DNA of 64,000 nt from Micromonospora sp. CB01531 (GCF_001905095.1 NZ_LWLS01000138.1:187321-251320), one strand, 5' to 3'. Positions 1 through 8,942 are shown, counted from the stretch's first letter. Notes: generated from the letters alone by a model not told the origin. A program made the numbers and translations.

Positions 1-1
1 C

Positions 2-2578
2 ATGATCATGAGTAGCGTGACGGAGGCCCGGCTCGTGCTGGGCAAGCGGCCGACGGCCCTGCTCGGGGCGGTCGCGGCGGACCCGGGTACGCCGCTCGCC
101 GTCAGCGTGACCGGTCCCGGCGGCCATGGCAAGACCGCCCTGCTCACCGAGCTGGCGCGGGCCCACCAGCGAGCCGGGGTCACCGTGCTGGAGGGCGTCC
201 CGAGCCCGGCCGGCCAGGTCGACCCCGAGGCGGTACTGCTGGTCGACGACGCGCACCTGCTCGACGACGCGCGGCTGGAGACGCTGCGCCGACTGGTGGA
301 CGCCCGCCGGCACCGGCTGCTGGTCGGCTACCGCCCGTGGCCCCGGTCGGCGGCGCTCGCCGACCTGGCCGACGCGTTGAAGCGGGACGGGCAGCAGATC
401 GCGCTCACCCCGTTCACCCCCGAGCAGACCGGCGCGTACCTCGCCGGCGTGCCCGAACTGGGCCGGCGGAGCGATCTGGTCGCCTTCGTGCACGCGCAGA
501 CCGGCGGCGTCCCGCGCGACGTCGAGCGACTGGTCCGCGGGCTGCGCGGGCAGGAGGAACCGGTCACTGTCTCGGCCGAACCGCCCCGGCCGGCCGTCCT
601 CCAGTTCGGGCCGGACCTGGAGGAGCTGCCGCCCGACGTCCGGCGGCTGCTGCTGGCCCTCGCCGCCGGCGTACCGCTCCCGGTGGACCTGCTCGGCGCG
701 CTGCTCGATCGGCCGCCCGAGGCGGTGGACGAGCTGGTCACCGCCACCCGGGCCGCCGGCCTGCTCGGCGCCGACGGCCGGCTCTCGCCGCTCGTACGGC
801 GAGCCGTCGTCGCGCTCAGCCCGGCCACCGAACGCACCGCGGTCTGGCGCCGGCTCACCGAGCTGCAGCTCAACCGCGGTGCCGCGGTGCTCCCGCTGGT
901 CCTGTCGCTGCGCGCGGCCGGCGTACTCGGCGACTGCCCGGCCCCGGCGCTGCGGGCCGCGGCCGAGGAGGCGCTCAGCGGGGAGCCCACGCTCGCGGCC
1001 GAGCTGTTCGCGGCGGCCACGGCGGCGGGGCTGCCGGCCGGCGCCCGGCAGGCGCTCGCCGCGGCGCTCGCCGGCGACCTGGACGCCGCCCTGCGGCTGG
1101 CGGACCGGCTGCTCGCGACGGCCGTCCCGGAAGAGCGGGTGGCGGCGGCGACGGTGGCCGCGACGGCCCTCGCCCACCGCGGCCAGGTGAGCCGCAGCGT
1201 CGAGCTGTACCGGTGGTCGGGCAGCCCCTCGGCCGCCGCGTTCGCCGCCGTCGGCGCGCTGGCCGTCGGCCGCCCGACCACCGCCGGGGACGGGCCCGGC
1301 GACGACCGGGCCGGCGGGCCGCCCACCCTGCACGCCAGCGCCGCCCGGCTGATGGCCGAGGGGGTACGGGAGAGCCTCACCGGCCCGCCAACCACCGCCC
1401 TGTCCACTCTCGTGCAGGCGGCCGCGCTGCTGGAACCGGACGGGCGGGCGGTGCTCCTGCCGGACAGTCCGGCCGCGCTCGCCGCGCTGACCGCGATCCA
1501 CTGCGCCGAGCTGGACATCGCCGAGGGAGTGCTGGACCGGGCCGTCGCGACCGGCATCGGGGGCCCGCTCATGGCCCGCCGCCACCGGCTGTTGCAGGCC
1601 TGGATCCTGATGGTCCGGGGCCACACGGCCGCCGCGGCCGAGTGCCTCGCGGCGGTGGACGCCGACCAACGCCCGCTGGAGTCCCGCGACCTGCTCCTGG
1701 CCAGCGCGCTCCGGCTGGGCATCGCCCGGCGCAACAGCGACCTCGGGGCGCTCCACCAGGGCTGGGTACCCGCGCTGGAGGCGGTGGTCCGACACCCCGT
1801 CGACCTGTTCACGTTGCTGCCGCTCGGCGAACTCGCAGTCGTGGGCGCCCGGTTGGGCGACCTGGCCCGGCTGGAGCCGTACCTGCGGGAGGCATGGTCG
1901 CTGCTGGACCGGCTCGGCGGCCCGGCACTGTGGAGCGCCCCGCTGCACTGGACCGGGCTGCACGCCGCGATCCTGACCGAGGAGCCGGTGGTCGCCGACG
2001 AGCACGTCGCCGCCCTGCTCGCCGCAGCCGACCACAGCCGGTACGCCGCGGTGGTCGCCGCCGCCGCCGCGAGCTGGGTCGAGGTGCTCCGTGGCGTGGT
2101 CGACCCGGTGCGGGTGGAGGCCGCCGCCCGCGGGCTGTACGACGCCGGACTGTGCTGGGACGCCGCCCGCCTCGCCGGGCAGGCCGCGATCCGCACCTCC
2201 GACCGGCGGGCGATGACCAGCCTGCTGGAGTGCGCCCGAGTGCTCCAGGGCCGGCCCACCACGCCCCGGGGCGGCCGGCCGCCCACGTCGGGCGACGGCC
2301 CGGCCCCGGTCGCCGACGCTGTCACCGGCCCCGCGCAGCACCGGCTCAGCGACCGGGAACACGAGGTGGCCGGGCTGGTGCTGGCCGGCCTGACCTACCG
2401 GGAGATCGGCGACCGGCTCTTCATCTCCGCCAAGACGGTGGAGCACCACGTGGCGCGGATGCGGACCCGCCTGAACTGCGCCAACCGGGCGGAGCTGCTG
2501 GCGCTGCTGCGCACCGTCGTCGCGGACCGGTCGAGCACCGCCGGCCGGCAGCCGTGGCCGGAACGGTCCGCCCGGTGA
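2..2578 (+). CDS. LuxR-family ATP-binding transcriptional regulator (LAL-like)
   Basis: This is a large STAND-type regulator of about 858 residues. An N-terminal AAA-like module carries a Walker A (GPGGHGKT, about residues 37-44) and a Walker B (VLLVDDAH, about 77-84). A long Ala/Leu-rich helical, TPR-like middle follows. The C-terminus (about 780-840) is a LuxR helix-turn-helix with the signature LSDREHEVAGLVLAGLTYREI and KTVEHHVARM. Proteins of this build bind ATP and a ligand and activate transcription. An ATG sits at base 2 and another at base 8, but the true start could lie upstream of the window. The stop overlaps the GTG of the next gene, so the two are translationally coupled. The target is unknown; the following conservon operon is the obvious guess. 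Confidence 0.85.
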   Translation: MIMSSVTEARLVLGKRPTALLGAVAADPGTPLAVSVTGPGGHGKTALLTELARAHQRAGVTVLEGVPSPAGQVDPEAVLLVDDAHLLDDARLETLRRLVDARRHRLLVGYRPWPRSAALADLADALKRDGQQIALTPFTPEQTGAYLAGVPELGRRSDLVAFVHAQTGGVPRDVERLVRGLRGQEEPVTVSAEPPRPAVLQFGPDLEELPPDVRRLLLALAAGVPLPVDLLGALLDRPPEAVDELVTATRAAGLLGADGRLSPLVRRAVVALSPATERTAVWRRLTELQLNRGAAVLPLVLSLRAAGVLGDCPAPALRAAAEEALSGEPTLAAELFAAATAAGLPAGARQALAAALAGDLDAALRLADRLLATAVPEERVAAATVAATALAHRGQVSRSVELYRWSGSPSAAAFAAVGALAVGRPTTAGDGPGDDRAGGPPTLHASAARLMAEGVRESLTGPPTTALSTLVQAAALLEPDGRAVLLPDSPAALAALTAIHCAELDIAEGVLDRAVATGIGGPLMARRHRLLQAWILMVRGHTAAAAECLAAVDADQRPLESRDLLLASALRLGIARRNSDLGALHQGWVPALEAVVRHPVDLFTLLPLGELAVVGARLGDLARLEPYLREAWSLLDRLGGPALWSAPLHWTGLHAAILTEEPVVADEHVAALLAAADHSRYAAVVAAAAASWVEVLRGVVDPVRVEAAARGLYDAGLCWDAARLAGQAAIRTSDRRAMTSLLECARVLQGRPTTPRGGRPPTSGDGPAPVADAVTGPAQHRLSDREHEVAGLVLAGLTYREIGDRLFISAKTVEHHVARMRTRLNCANRAELLALLRTVVADRSSTAGRQPWPERSAR

Positions 2579-4623
2579 GCCACCCGGTGGACCGGGCGGA
2601 GCGGGGCGCCCGGCAGCCCGGTGACGGGCGGATCCGGCTCAAGCTCGCCGCGCTGGCGGCCGTGCTGCTGACCCTCTGGGCGTACGCGGCGTTCCTGACC
2701 GGCCGGGAAGCGGCCGAGCTGGTCCGGGTCCGGGTCCTGACGGAAACCCTCGGCCAGCCCACCGACCTGCTGATCCTCAACCTGCAGGCCGAGCGCCGGC
2801 TCACCGCCGAGGCGCTGGCCGGGGCTGGCCGGGCCCGCGCCGATCTGGCCGGGGCGCGCGATCGGACCGACCGGGCCGCCGCCCCGGTGCATGCGTTCAC
2901 CGAAGGTCACGACCTGCGGCTGCTCACCGCGGGCACGGTCCAGGGCCGGGCCGGCGAGCTCGCCCGTCGGATGGCCGGGCTGGCCGCCCACCGGTCCGAG
3001 GTGGACGCCGGGCGGCTCGACCGGGTCGGCGCGGTCGCCGGTTACGACCAGCTGATAGATGCCGCCTTCGCCGTGTACGGCCCGGAGTGGGGCGGGCGCG
3101 AGGGCGCGCTGGCCGACGAGACCCGGGCGGTGATCGCGCTGGCCCGCGCCCGGGAACTGCTCGCCCGGGAGGACACCCTGCTCACCGCCGCCCTGACCGG
3201 CGGACGGCTCAGCGCCGACGAGCGGCACCAGCTGGCCGAGCTGGTGGCCACCCAGCGGTACGCCCGCACGACGGCCGCCGCGGAGCTGCCGGCCACCGGG
3301 CGGGACCAGCACCGACGGCTGGTGGAGGGCCCCCGGTTCGCCGGTCTGCTCGCACTGGAGGACCGGCTGCTGCGGACGGCGGACGCCGGCGCCACGACGG
3401 GAATCAGCGCGCAGAGCTGGCGGGCCGCGGTCGACCCGGCGCTGAGCGGCCTACGCGAGCTGGTGATCGCCGCCGCCCACAGCAGCGCCGAGCGGGCCGC
3501 GCCGGGCGCGGCACTGGTGGTCGCGCGGACCGGCGCGGTGGTGGGCCTCGGGCTCGTCGCGGTGCTCGTGGTGCTGATCGGCTGGCCCGGCACGATACGC
3601 CGGCTCATCACCGGGCCGGACGACCGGCCGGGCGAGCTCCGCCTCGCCGACGCCCCGACGATCCAGCTGCCGCCGGTCGCCGCCGGGCACCCCGACGCCC
3701 GCCCGACCGGCCAGTACGGCGTGCCGGGTCCGGATGCCGCCAACCGGCATGCTCCGGGGCCTGAAGCGGCCACCCGGGAACTGTTCCTGCGGCTCACCCA
3801 GCGCAACCAGGCCCTGCTGCGCGACCAGCTCGACCTGCTCGACACGATGGAGCGGCGCGAGCGCACGGCGGAGGAGACCGCCGATCTGTTCCGGCTCGAC
3901 CATCTCGCCACCCGGATCAGGCGCAACGTGGAGAAGGTGGTCACCCTCGCCGGCGCGACCCCGGCCCGCCGCTGGCGACGACCGCTGCCGCTGCTCGACG
4001 TGGTACGCGGGGCGGTCGCCGAGGTGCCGGACTACCACCGGGTCCTGGTCGCACCGCACTGGCCGTGGTCGCTCGCCGGGGCCGCCGTCACGGACGTCGT
4101 CCACCTGCTGGCCGAGCTGATCGAGAACGGGCTGGCCTGCTCGCCGGAGCACGCCACCGTACGGGTCGCCGGTGAGCCCGGTCGGCAGGGCTGCTCCGTG
4201 GTGATCATCGACGACGGGCCCGGCCTCACCGCCGCCGGACTGGCCGACGCGAACGAACTGCTGGCCCAGCCGCCACCGGACGGCCCGCCCACCGGCCGGG
4301 CCGGGCTGTACGTCGCCGCCCTGCTCGCCGCCCGCTGCGGCGCCCGGATCTCGCTACGTCCCGGCCCTCGCGGCGGGACCGCGGCCGTCGTACTGTTTCC
4401 GGTCGGGCTGGTCACCGGGGCCGGGCCCGAGGATGGCAGGCTTGCCGGGGCGGGGCACCGGGTGCCGGGCGGCCTCCCGTACCCACGGACCTCGCCGGAG
4501 GGCGCCGACGGCGGCGGGCTGCCGACGCGGGTCCGCCGCCCCGGGGTGAGCCGGCCCGCACCCGGCACCGGCCCCGACACCGCCGGGATCCCGTTCGGGG
4601 AACGCAGCGAGAGGACGAGATGA
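2575..4623 (+). CDS. Membrane sensor histidine kinase-like ATPase (CvnA-type)
   Basis: This 682-residue protein has a short cytoplasmic N-terminus, a membrane segment at about 25-45, an extracytoplasmic helical sensor region of about 270 residues resembling nitrate/nitrite-sensing (NIT) domains, and a second membrane segment at about 312-335. A helical segment with LDHLATRIRRN (H-box-like) and a HATPase_c domain follow, with N-box ELIENGLACSPE and G-box DDGPGL. The GTG start at 2575 overlaps the upstream stop and is the only start that gives this topology. Such proteins head actinobacterial conservons and feed signals to roadblock and DUF742 partners; many are thought not to act as classical kinases. 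The last 100 residues are Pro/Gly-rich and disordered. Confidence 0.85.
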   Translation: MSHPVDRAERGARQPGDGRIRLKLAALAAVLLTLWAYAAFLTGREAAELVRVRVLTETLGQPTDLLILNLQAERRLTAEALAGAGRARADLAGARDRTDRAAAPVHAFTEGHDLRLLTAGTVQGRAGELARRMAGLAAHRSEVDAGRLDRVGAVAGYDQLIDAAFAVYGPEWGGREGALADETRAVIALARARELLAREDTLLTAALTGGRLSADERHQLAELVATQRYARTTAAAELPATGRDQHRRLVEGPRFAGLLALEDRLLRTADAGATTGISAQSWRAAVDPALSGLRELVIAAAHSSAERAAPGAALVVARTGAVVGLGLVAVLVVLIGWPGTIRRLITGPDDRPGELRLADAPTIQLPPVAAGHPDARPTGQYGVPGPDAANRHAPGPEAATRELFLRLTQRNQALLRDQLDLLDTMERRERTAEETADLFRLDHLATRIRRNVEKVVTLAGATPARRWRRPLPLLDVVRGAVAEVPDYHRVLVAPHWPWSLAGAAVTDVVHLLAELIENGLACSPEHATVRVAGEPGRQGCSVVIIDDGPGLTAAGLADANELLAQPPPDGPPTGRAGLYVAALLAARCGARISLRPGPRGGTAAVVLFPVGLVTGAGPEDGRLAGAGHRVPGGLPYPRTSPEGADGGGLPTRVRRPGVSRPAPGTGPDTAGIPFGERSERTR

Positions 4624-5066
4624 CACATCCAGTGGTCACCATGGACAGCCTGACAGTCGCCCTGGACGGCCTGGTCGACCGGGTGCCCGGTGCCGAGTTC
4701 GCCGTCGTCCTCTCCCCCGACGGGCTGCTGCTCGCCCGGTCCCGTGCCGTGTCGGACGAGGTGGCCGAGCAGCTCTCCAGCGTGGTCAGCGGCCTGTACG
4801 CGCTGGGCCAGGCCGCCACCCGGGTGTGCGCCACCGGCACGCTGCGGCAGGTCGTCATGCAGATGTCGCGCGCGTTCGTGTTCATCGCCACCACCCGCGG
4901 CGGGGCAATCCTCACCGTCCGGATGGGCGGTGACGCCGAGGTCGGCGACATGGCGTACGAGGTGGCGCTGTTCGCGGCGCAGGCCGAGCGGAACCTGCCG
5001 GTCTATCTTGAGCCGGCCCGGGTGGCGACAGGCGGGGACAGCGGTGCGGACCACTGGGGACCATGA
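4620..5066 (+). CDS. Roadblock/LC7 domain protein (CvnB-type)
   Basis: This 148-residue cytoplasmic protein is a single roadblock/LC7 fold. It has the typical opening LVDRVPGAEFAVVLSPDGLLLARS and later the conserved segment GGAILTVRMGGDAEVGDMAYEVALF. In conservons these proteins act as small scaffold or GTPase-regulating subunits between the sensor ATPase and downstream partners. The ATG overlaps the upstream stop (ATGA) and the 3' end overlaps the DUF742 gene, so the genes form one tightly coupled operon. The assignment by family is firm; the signal handled is unknown. Confidence 0.88.
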   Translation: MTHPVVTMDSLTVALDGLVDRVPGAEFAVVLSPDGLLLARSRAVSDEVAEQLSSVVSGLYALGQAATRVCATGTLRQVVMQMSRAFVFIATTRGGAILTVRMGGDAEVGDMAYEVALFAAQAERNLPVYLEPARVATGGDSGADHWGP

Positions 5067-5424
5067 CGAGGCGTGGTACGACGACGAGGCCGGACCGGTA
5101 GCTCGCCCGTACACCATGACGCGCGGGCGGACCACGTCCGACCACGGCCAGCTCGACGTCATCTCCCTGGTGGTGGCCCGACCGGCGGTCCGCGCCGCCG
5201 CGCAACTGTTTCCCGAGCAGGCCCGGATCCTCGAGCGGTGCTGGCGTCCACTGTCGGTGGCGGAGGTCGCGGCCGCACTGGACCTGCCGTTGGGTACCGT
5301 CCGGGTGCTGCTCGGCGACCTGTTGGGGACCGGGCTGATCGAGATGCACGAGCCGCCGACGCTGTCCGGGCGACCGTCCATGGAACTGCTCGAGGCGATT
5401 CTCGTCGGGCTCCGCGCGCTCTGA
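5044..5424 (+). CDS. DUF742 domain protein (CvnC-type)
   Basis: This 126-residue protein has the DUF742 pattern. It opens with the acidic motif WYDDEAGPVARPYTMTRGRT and ends in a winged-helix-like half (ERCWRPLSVAEVAAALDLPLGTVRVLLGDL). The GTG at 5044 keeps the conserved N-terminal motif and overlaps the end of the roadblock gene by 23 bases; an ATG at 5063 is out of frame. DUF742 proteins are the third member of conservons and may be DNA-binding or adaptor subunits. The usual fourth member, a small GTPase, is not found after it. Confidence 0.85.
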   Translation: MRTTGDHDEAWYDDEAGPVARPYTMTRGRTTSDHGQLDVISLVVARPAVRAAAQLFPEQARILERCWRPLSVAEVAAALDLPLGTVRVLLGDLLGTGLIEMHEPPTLSGRPSMELLEAILVGLRAL

Positions 5425-5486
5425 ACCGGCGGGACCGGAGGGCGCGGACGCCGGCCCGCCGGACGATCTGAAGGGGGAACGGTCCA

Positions 5487-6227
5487 GTGCCGGCACCACC
5501 GTCCCAGCCACGGCGGACCGCGGCGATCATTCTGTTGGACGGGATCGTCGCCACAGCCCGGGCCGCGCGACGCACCCTCGCCAGCCGGGGGAACGGATCG
5601 CGGCTCGCCCAGGTGGCCGGCGTCGCCGCACTGGGGGTGCTGCTGGCGACGGCGTACTCGGCCGTCACGGTGCTGCGTACGCCGGATCGGCTGACCCCGG
5701 TGGCCGTCGAGCCGCCACCGGACCTGGTGGCGCCCGCGGCGCCGGCCACCGGGACACCGGGCCGGCAACCCGAATCGGTCAGCGCCACACCCCGCGCGTC
5801 CACGCACTCCGCGACCACCGCACCGACCGCAACGCCGCCGGCCGCCCCGCCGCCGGCCGGCGCACCGTCGGCGCCCACCACGCCGCCACCCGCACCGGCC
5901 GCGCTGCGCGCCGACTTCGCCGTCGAGGACAACGCCCTGCTCAGCTACGGTGCCAGGGTGACGATCACCAACCCGGGTACGGCCGGGGCGACGGACTGGC
6001 AACTCGTCATCGTGCTGCCCCGGGAGTCGCTCGAGGTCGGTTCCGTAACCGGGGCCAGGGCCAGCCGGGACGGCGCGACGTGGACGTTCACCCCGGACGG
6101 GAGCAACGCGACGGTGCCCGGCCGCGGCTCGATCCGGGTGACGTTCCGGGTGAGCGGCGCGGCGATCAGCGCCACCCCCAGGGCGTGCACCATCGACGGC
6201 GCCGCCTGCACCGGTCTGCCGAGCTGA
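5487..6227 (+). CDS. Membrane-anchored protein with CBM2-like C-terminal domain
   Basis: This 246-residue protein has a basic cytoplasmic N-terminus, one membrane segment at about residues 45-65 (VAGVAALGVLLATAYSAV), a long Pro/Ala/Thr-rich extracellular linker (about 75-140), and a C-terminal beta-sandwich of about 100 residues. The sandwich resembles cellulose-binding CBM2-type domains (RVTITNPGTAGATDWQLVIVL, then TWTFTPDG). Two cysteines near the end could form a disulfide. The GTG start is set by the ribosome site AAGGGGGA at 5471-5478. It follows the DUF742 gene by 62 bases and is probably co-transcribed, occupying the position where conservons usually encode the GTPase. Binding to cell-wall or plant polysaccharide is inference. 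Confidence 0.7.
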   Translation: MPAPPSQPRRTAAIILLDGIVATARAARRTLASRGNGSRLAQVAGVAALGVLLATAYSAVTVLRTPDRLTPVAVEPPPDLVAPAAPATGTPGRQPESVSATPRASTHSATTAPTATPPAAPPPAGAPSAPTTPPPAPAALRADFAVEDNALLSYGARVTITNPGTAGATDWQLVIVLPRESLEVGSVTGARASRDGATWTFTPDGSNATVPGRGSIRVTFRVSGAAISATPRACTIDGAACTGLPS

Positions 6228-6308
6228 CCGGCCGGCCCGGTGCCGACGGGCGGGTCGGCCCGACGGCGGGCGCACGAGCGGCGGCCGGCGGCAGGCTCGG
6301 CGGCGCGG

Positions 6309-6689
6309 TCAGGGCCGGTTGGCGGACGGCACGGCGCAGGCCGCGGTGCCGCCGGGCAACCGGTGGCGGTTGCGGGCGACCCAGCGGTACGCCGGCCAGG
6401 CGGCGGCCCGGACCGGGGGGAACCGCAGGCCGGCCCCGGCGATCCGCCACAGCGGGCCGCTCTCCCCGAGCAGCCGGGCGATGGCGTCCGGCCCCGCGGC
6501 GCGCACGCCGTCGGCGCCGACCCACTGGACCGCCTCCTCGCACTCCGCCTCGGTCAGGCCGAGCGCGGCGAGGTCGGCGAACTGCCACGGCAGCACCCGC
6601 GCGCGGGTCGGGATCCGGCGCTCGATGAACTCCGCGCAGCGGGTGCAGAACGCGCAGTCGCCGTCGTAGACGAAGGTCGACGTCTCCAT
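6309..6689 (-). CDS. DCC-family (DUF393) thiol-disulfide oxidoreductase-like protein
   Basis: This 126-residue protein begins with the DUF393 signature VYDGDCAFCTRCAEF, whose CxxC pair (DCAFC) gives the family its DCC name. The rest of the domain, including the region around GPLWRIAGAGLRFPPVR, is typical. The family is predicted to be redox-active with a thioredoxin-like fold; substrates are unknown. The ATG at 6689 is preferred to one at 6704 because it lies right before the conserved domain. It is divergent from the radical SAM gene across about 90 bases that contain an SOS-box-like palindrome. Confidence 0.8.
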   Translation of the reverse strand: METSTFVYDGDCAFCTRCAEFIERRIPTRARVLPWQFADLAALGLTEAECEEAVQWVGADGVRAAGPDAIARLLGESGPLWRIAGAGLRFPPVRAAAWPAYRWVARNRHRLPGGTAACAVPSANRP

Positions 6690-6755
6690 GCCTCCATCCT
6701 GCACCCGCCGCCTCGGGTTCGGGCCCCGGTGTCCGGCGAGTCACTTGCGCTCCCC

Positions 6756-6771
6756 TCGTACACATGTTCGA
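6756..6771. promoter_or_regulatory. SOS-box-like palindrome (predicted LexA operator)
   Basis: The 16-mer TCGTACACATGTTCGA matches the actinobacterial SOS box TCGAAC-N4-GTTCGA at 11 of 12 fixed positions, the exception being T for A at position 4. It ends 9 bases before the GTG of the Rv2578c-type gene, so it would overlap the core promoter of a leaderless or near-leaderless transcript. I recall Rv2578c being listed among LexA-regulated genes of M. tuberculosis, which would fit; that recollection was not checked. Confidence 0.65.
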
Positions 6772-6780
6772 ATAGTGCCT

Positions 6781-8844
6781 GTGCGCTGGGACAACCTTTC
6801 CGCTCCCCCGGACGAGGAGGTCCCTGGTCGGGCAGCGCCAGCGACTCCACCCCTGCCGCTGGCGCTGCCCGGCGCGGTTGCCCGCACCTTCGACACCCCC
6901 GGCTTCGCCGGGATGACCTTCTACGAGGTGCAGGCAAAGTCGATCATCAACCGGGTGCCCGGCGCGTCCCGCATGCCGTTCGAGTGGACGATCAACCCGT
7001 ACCGGGGATGCAGTCATGCGTGTGTCTACTGCATGGCTGGCGACACTCCGATCCTGATGGCGGACGGCCGCACGAGGCCGATCAGCGAACTGGAGCCGGG
7101 CGACCGGATCTACGGCACCGAGCGGCGGGGCGCCTACCGGCGGTATGTGATCACCACCGTCCTTGACAAGTGGTCGACGGTGAAGCGGGCCTACCGGATC
7201 ACGCTGGAGGACGGCACCAGGCTGGTCGCCAGCGGGGACCATAGATTCCTGTCCGACCGGGGCTGGAAGTACGTGACGGGCGCGATGAACGGTGCTGGGC
7301 AACGTCCCTACCTGACCACCAACAACCGCCTGATCGGCACCGGCCGCTTCGCGACCCCGCCGAAGCCCTCGGCCGACTACCGCCGGGGCTACCTCTGCGG
7401 AAGGGTGCGGGGTGACGCCCACCTTGGTGCCCACTCGTACGCCTATGGGACGGTGCACCAATTCCGGTTGGCCCTCGTCGACGGCGAGGCGCTGGACCGC
7501 ACGCAGCGATTCCTGACCGATGCGGGCGTCGAAACCAAGAGCTTTTCCTTCGCCCCCGCCAGTGCAACCCGGCGGGCGGTAACCGCCATCCGGACGTCGA
7601 AGCGGCGCGACATCGAGGCCATCACGGAGCTGATCCGGTGGCCGGACGCCCCCGGTGACGACTGGCGGCTGGGCTTTCTCGCCGGCATCTTCGACGCCGA
7701 GGGCAGCTGCAGCAGGGGCATCCTCCGGATCAGCAACGGCGACGACCGGATCCTCGAGGAGACCGGGGCCGCCCTGAACCACTTCGGGTTCACCTGGGTG
7801 CTCGAGGATCCGGGCCTGCCGAACCGAGTGCGGCAGATCCGACTGACCGGCGGTCTCACCGCCCGGCTGCGCTTCTTCCACCTGACCGACCCGGCCATCA
7901 CCCGCAAGCGTTCCATCGAGGGGGCGGCGCTCAAGTGCCAGGCGGCGCTGCGGGTGGTGAGCATCGAGGACCTCGGGCTGGAGCTGCCGCTGTGGGACAT
8001 CACCACGGGCACCGGCGACTTCATTGCCAACGGCGTGGTCAGCCACAACTGCTTCGCGCGTAACACCCACACCTACCTCGACCTCGACGCCGGGGCGGAC
8101 TTCGACCGGAAGGTGATCGTCAAGGTCAACGCCGGCGAGTTGGTCCGGCGCGAGCTGGCCGCCCCGCGCTGGCGCGGCGCGCACGTCGCGATGGGCACCA
8201 ACGTGGACTGCTACCAGCGGGCCGAGGGGCGCTATCGGCTGATGCCGCCGATCATCGAGGCGCTGCGCGACTTCGCGAACCCGTTCTCCATCCTGACCAA
8301 GGGCACCCTGATCCTGCGGGACCTGCCGCTGCTCCGCCAGGCCGCCGAGGTCACCCGGGTCGGGCTCTCCTACTCCGTGGGCTTCGTCGACGAGGCGCTG
8401 TGGCGCGCGGTCGAGCCGGGCACGCCCAGCCCCCGCCGCCGGCTGGACGCCGTCCGGCAGCTCACCAACGCCGGGTTCGAGGTGGGGGTGCTGATGGCGC
8501 CGATCCTGCCGGGGCTCAGCGACGACGACGAGTCGATCGAGGCGACCGTGTCGGCGATCGCCGCGGCCGGGGCGACCAGCGTGACGCCGCTCGCCCTGCA
8601 CCTGCGCCCCGGTGCCCGGGAGTGGTACGCGCACTGGCTGGCCCGGGAGTTCCCCCATCTGGTCCCCCGCTACCGCCAGCTCTACCGGGCGGGCGCGTAC
8701 GCGCCGCAGGCGTATCAGCGGGAGCTGACCGCGCGGGTCCGGATCGCGTCCCGCCGGCACGGGCTGCACCGGGGCGAGCAGGGCGACAACCGTCGGTCGC
8801 CCGAGCCCCCACCGCCCCCGGCGGAGCAGTTGACGCTGCTCTAG
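6781..8844 (+). CDS. Intein-containing Rv2578c-family radical SAM protein
   Basis: The precursor has 687 residues: an N-extein (1-83), a 340-residue intein (84-423) and a C-extein (424-687). Removing the intein leaves about 347 residues, the usual family length. The radical SAM CX3CX2C motif (C77, C81, then the third Cys) is split by the intein. Its Cys1 stands where the third ligand should be, and the true third ligand is Cys424, the +1 residue, so the cluster site forms only after splicing. The C-extein continues FARNTHTYLDLD, as expected for the family. A GTG at 6781 giving MRWDNLS is chosen over the GTG at 6775. The reaction is unknown. Regulation by LexA is suggested by the adjacent palindrome. 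Confidence 0.88.
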   Translation: MRWDNLSAPPDEEVPGRAAPATPPLPLALPGAVARTFDTPGFAGMTFYEVQAKSIINRVPGASRMPFEWTINPYRGCSHACVYCMAGDTPILMADGRTRPISELEPGDRIYGTERRGAYRRYVITTVLDKWSTVKRAYRITLEDGTRLVASGDHRFLSDRGWKYVTGAMNGAGQRPYLTTNNRLIGTGRFATPPKPSADYRRGYLCGRVRGDAHLGAHSYAYGTVHQFRLALVDGEALDRTQRFLTDAGVETKSFSFAPASATRRAVTAIRTSKRRDIEAITELIRWPDAPGDDWRLGFLAGIFDAEGSCSRGILRISNGDDRILEETGAALNHFGFTWVLEDPGLPNRVRQIRLTGGLTARLRFFHLTDPAITRKRSIEGAALKCQAALRVVSIEDLGLELPLWDITTGTGDFIANGVVSHNCFARNTHTYLDLDAGADFDRKVIVKVNAGELVRRELAAPRWRGAHVAMGTNVDCYQRAEGRYRLMPPIIEALRDFANPFSILTKGTLILRDLPLLRQAAEVTRVGLSYSVGFVDEALWRAVEPGTPSPRRRLDAVRQLTNAGFEVGVLMAPILPGLSDDDESIEATVSAIAAAGATSVTPLALHLRPGAREWYAHWLAREFPHLVPRYRQLYRAGAYAPQAYQRELTARVRIASRRHGLHRGEQGDNRRSPEPPPPPAEQLTLL
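7030..8049 (+). other. Intein with LAGLIDADG homing endonuclease, in frame
   Basis: This 340-residue element opens with CMAGDTPILMADGRTRPI (block A with Cys1) and has the block B histidine in ASGDHRFL. It carries two LAGLIDADG-type helices (YLCGRVRGDAH and FLAGIFDAEGS, both with the acidic residue). It ends in GDFIANGVVSHN with the conserved His-Asn, followed by Cys+1. All residues needed for self-splicing are visible and the endonuclease motifs look intact, so the element may still be mobile. Confidence 0.93.
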
Positions 8845-8942
8845 GTATATCCGGCCACGACGTGGTTCGGATCGCAGCGATTGGGCCGGATTCATGGACC
8901 CAACTTGACCCTCACGTCGCGTGAGACCGGAGGGTGGGGTGC

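Noticed and set aside
328..2325. A 665-residue frame antisense to the LuxR gene
   Set aside because: Ser/Arg/Ala-rich composition and no start context; a usual shadow in high-G/C sequence.
4032..6275. A 747-residue frame antisense to the conservon genes
   Set aside because: It crosses four well-supported genes and is Arg/Pro-rich without motifs.
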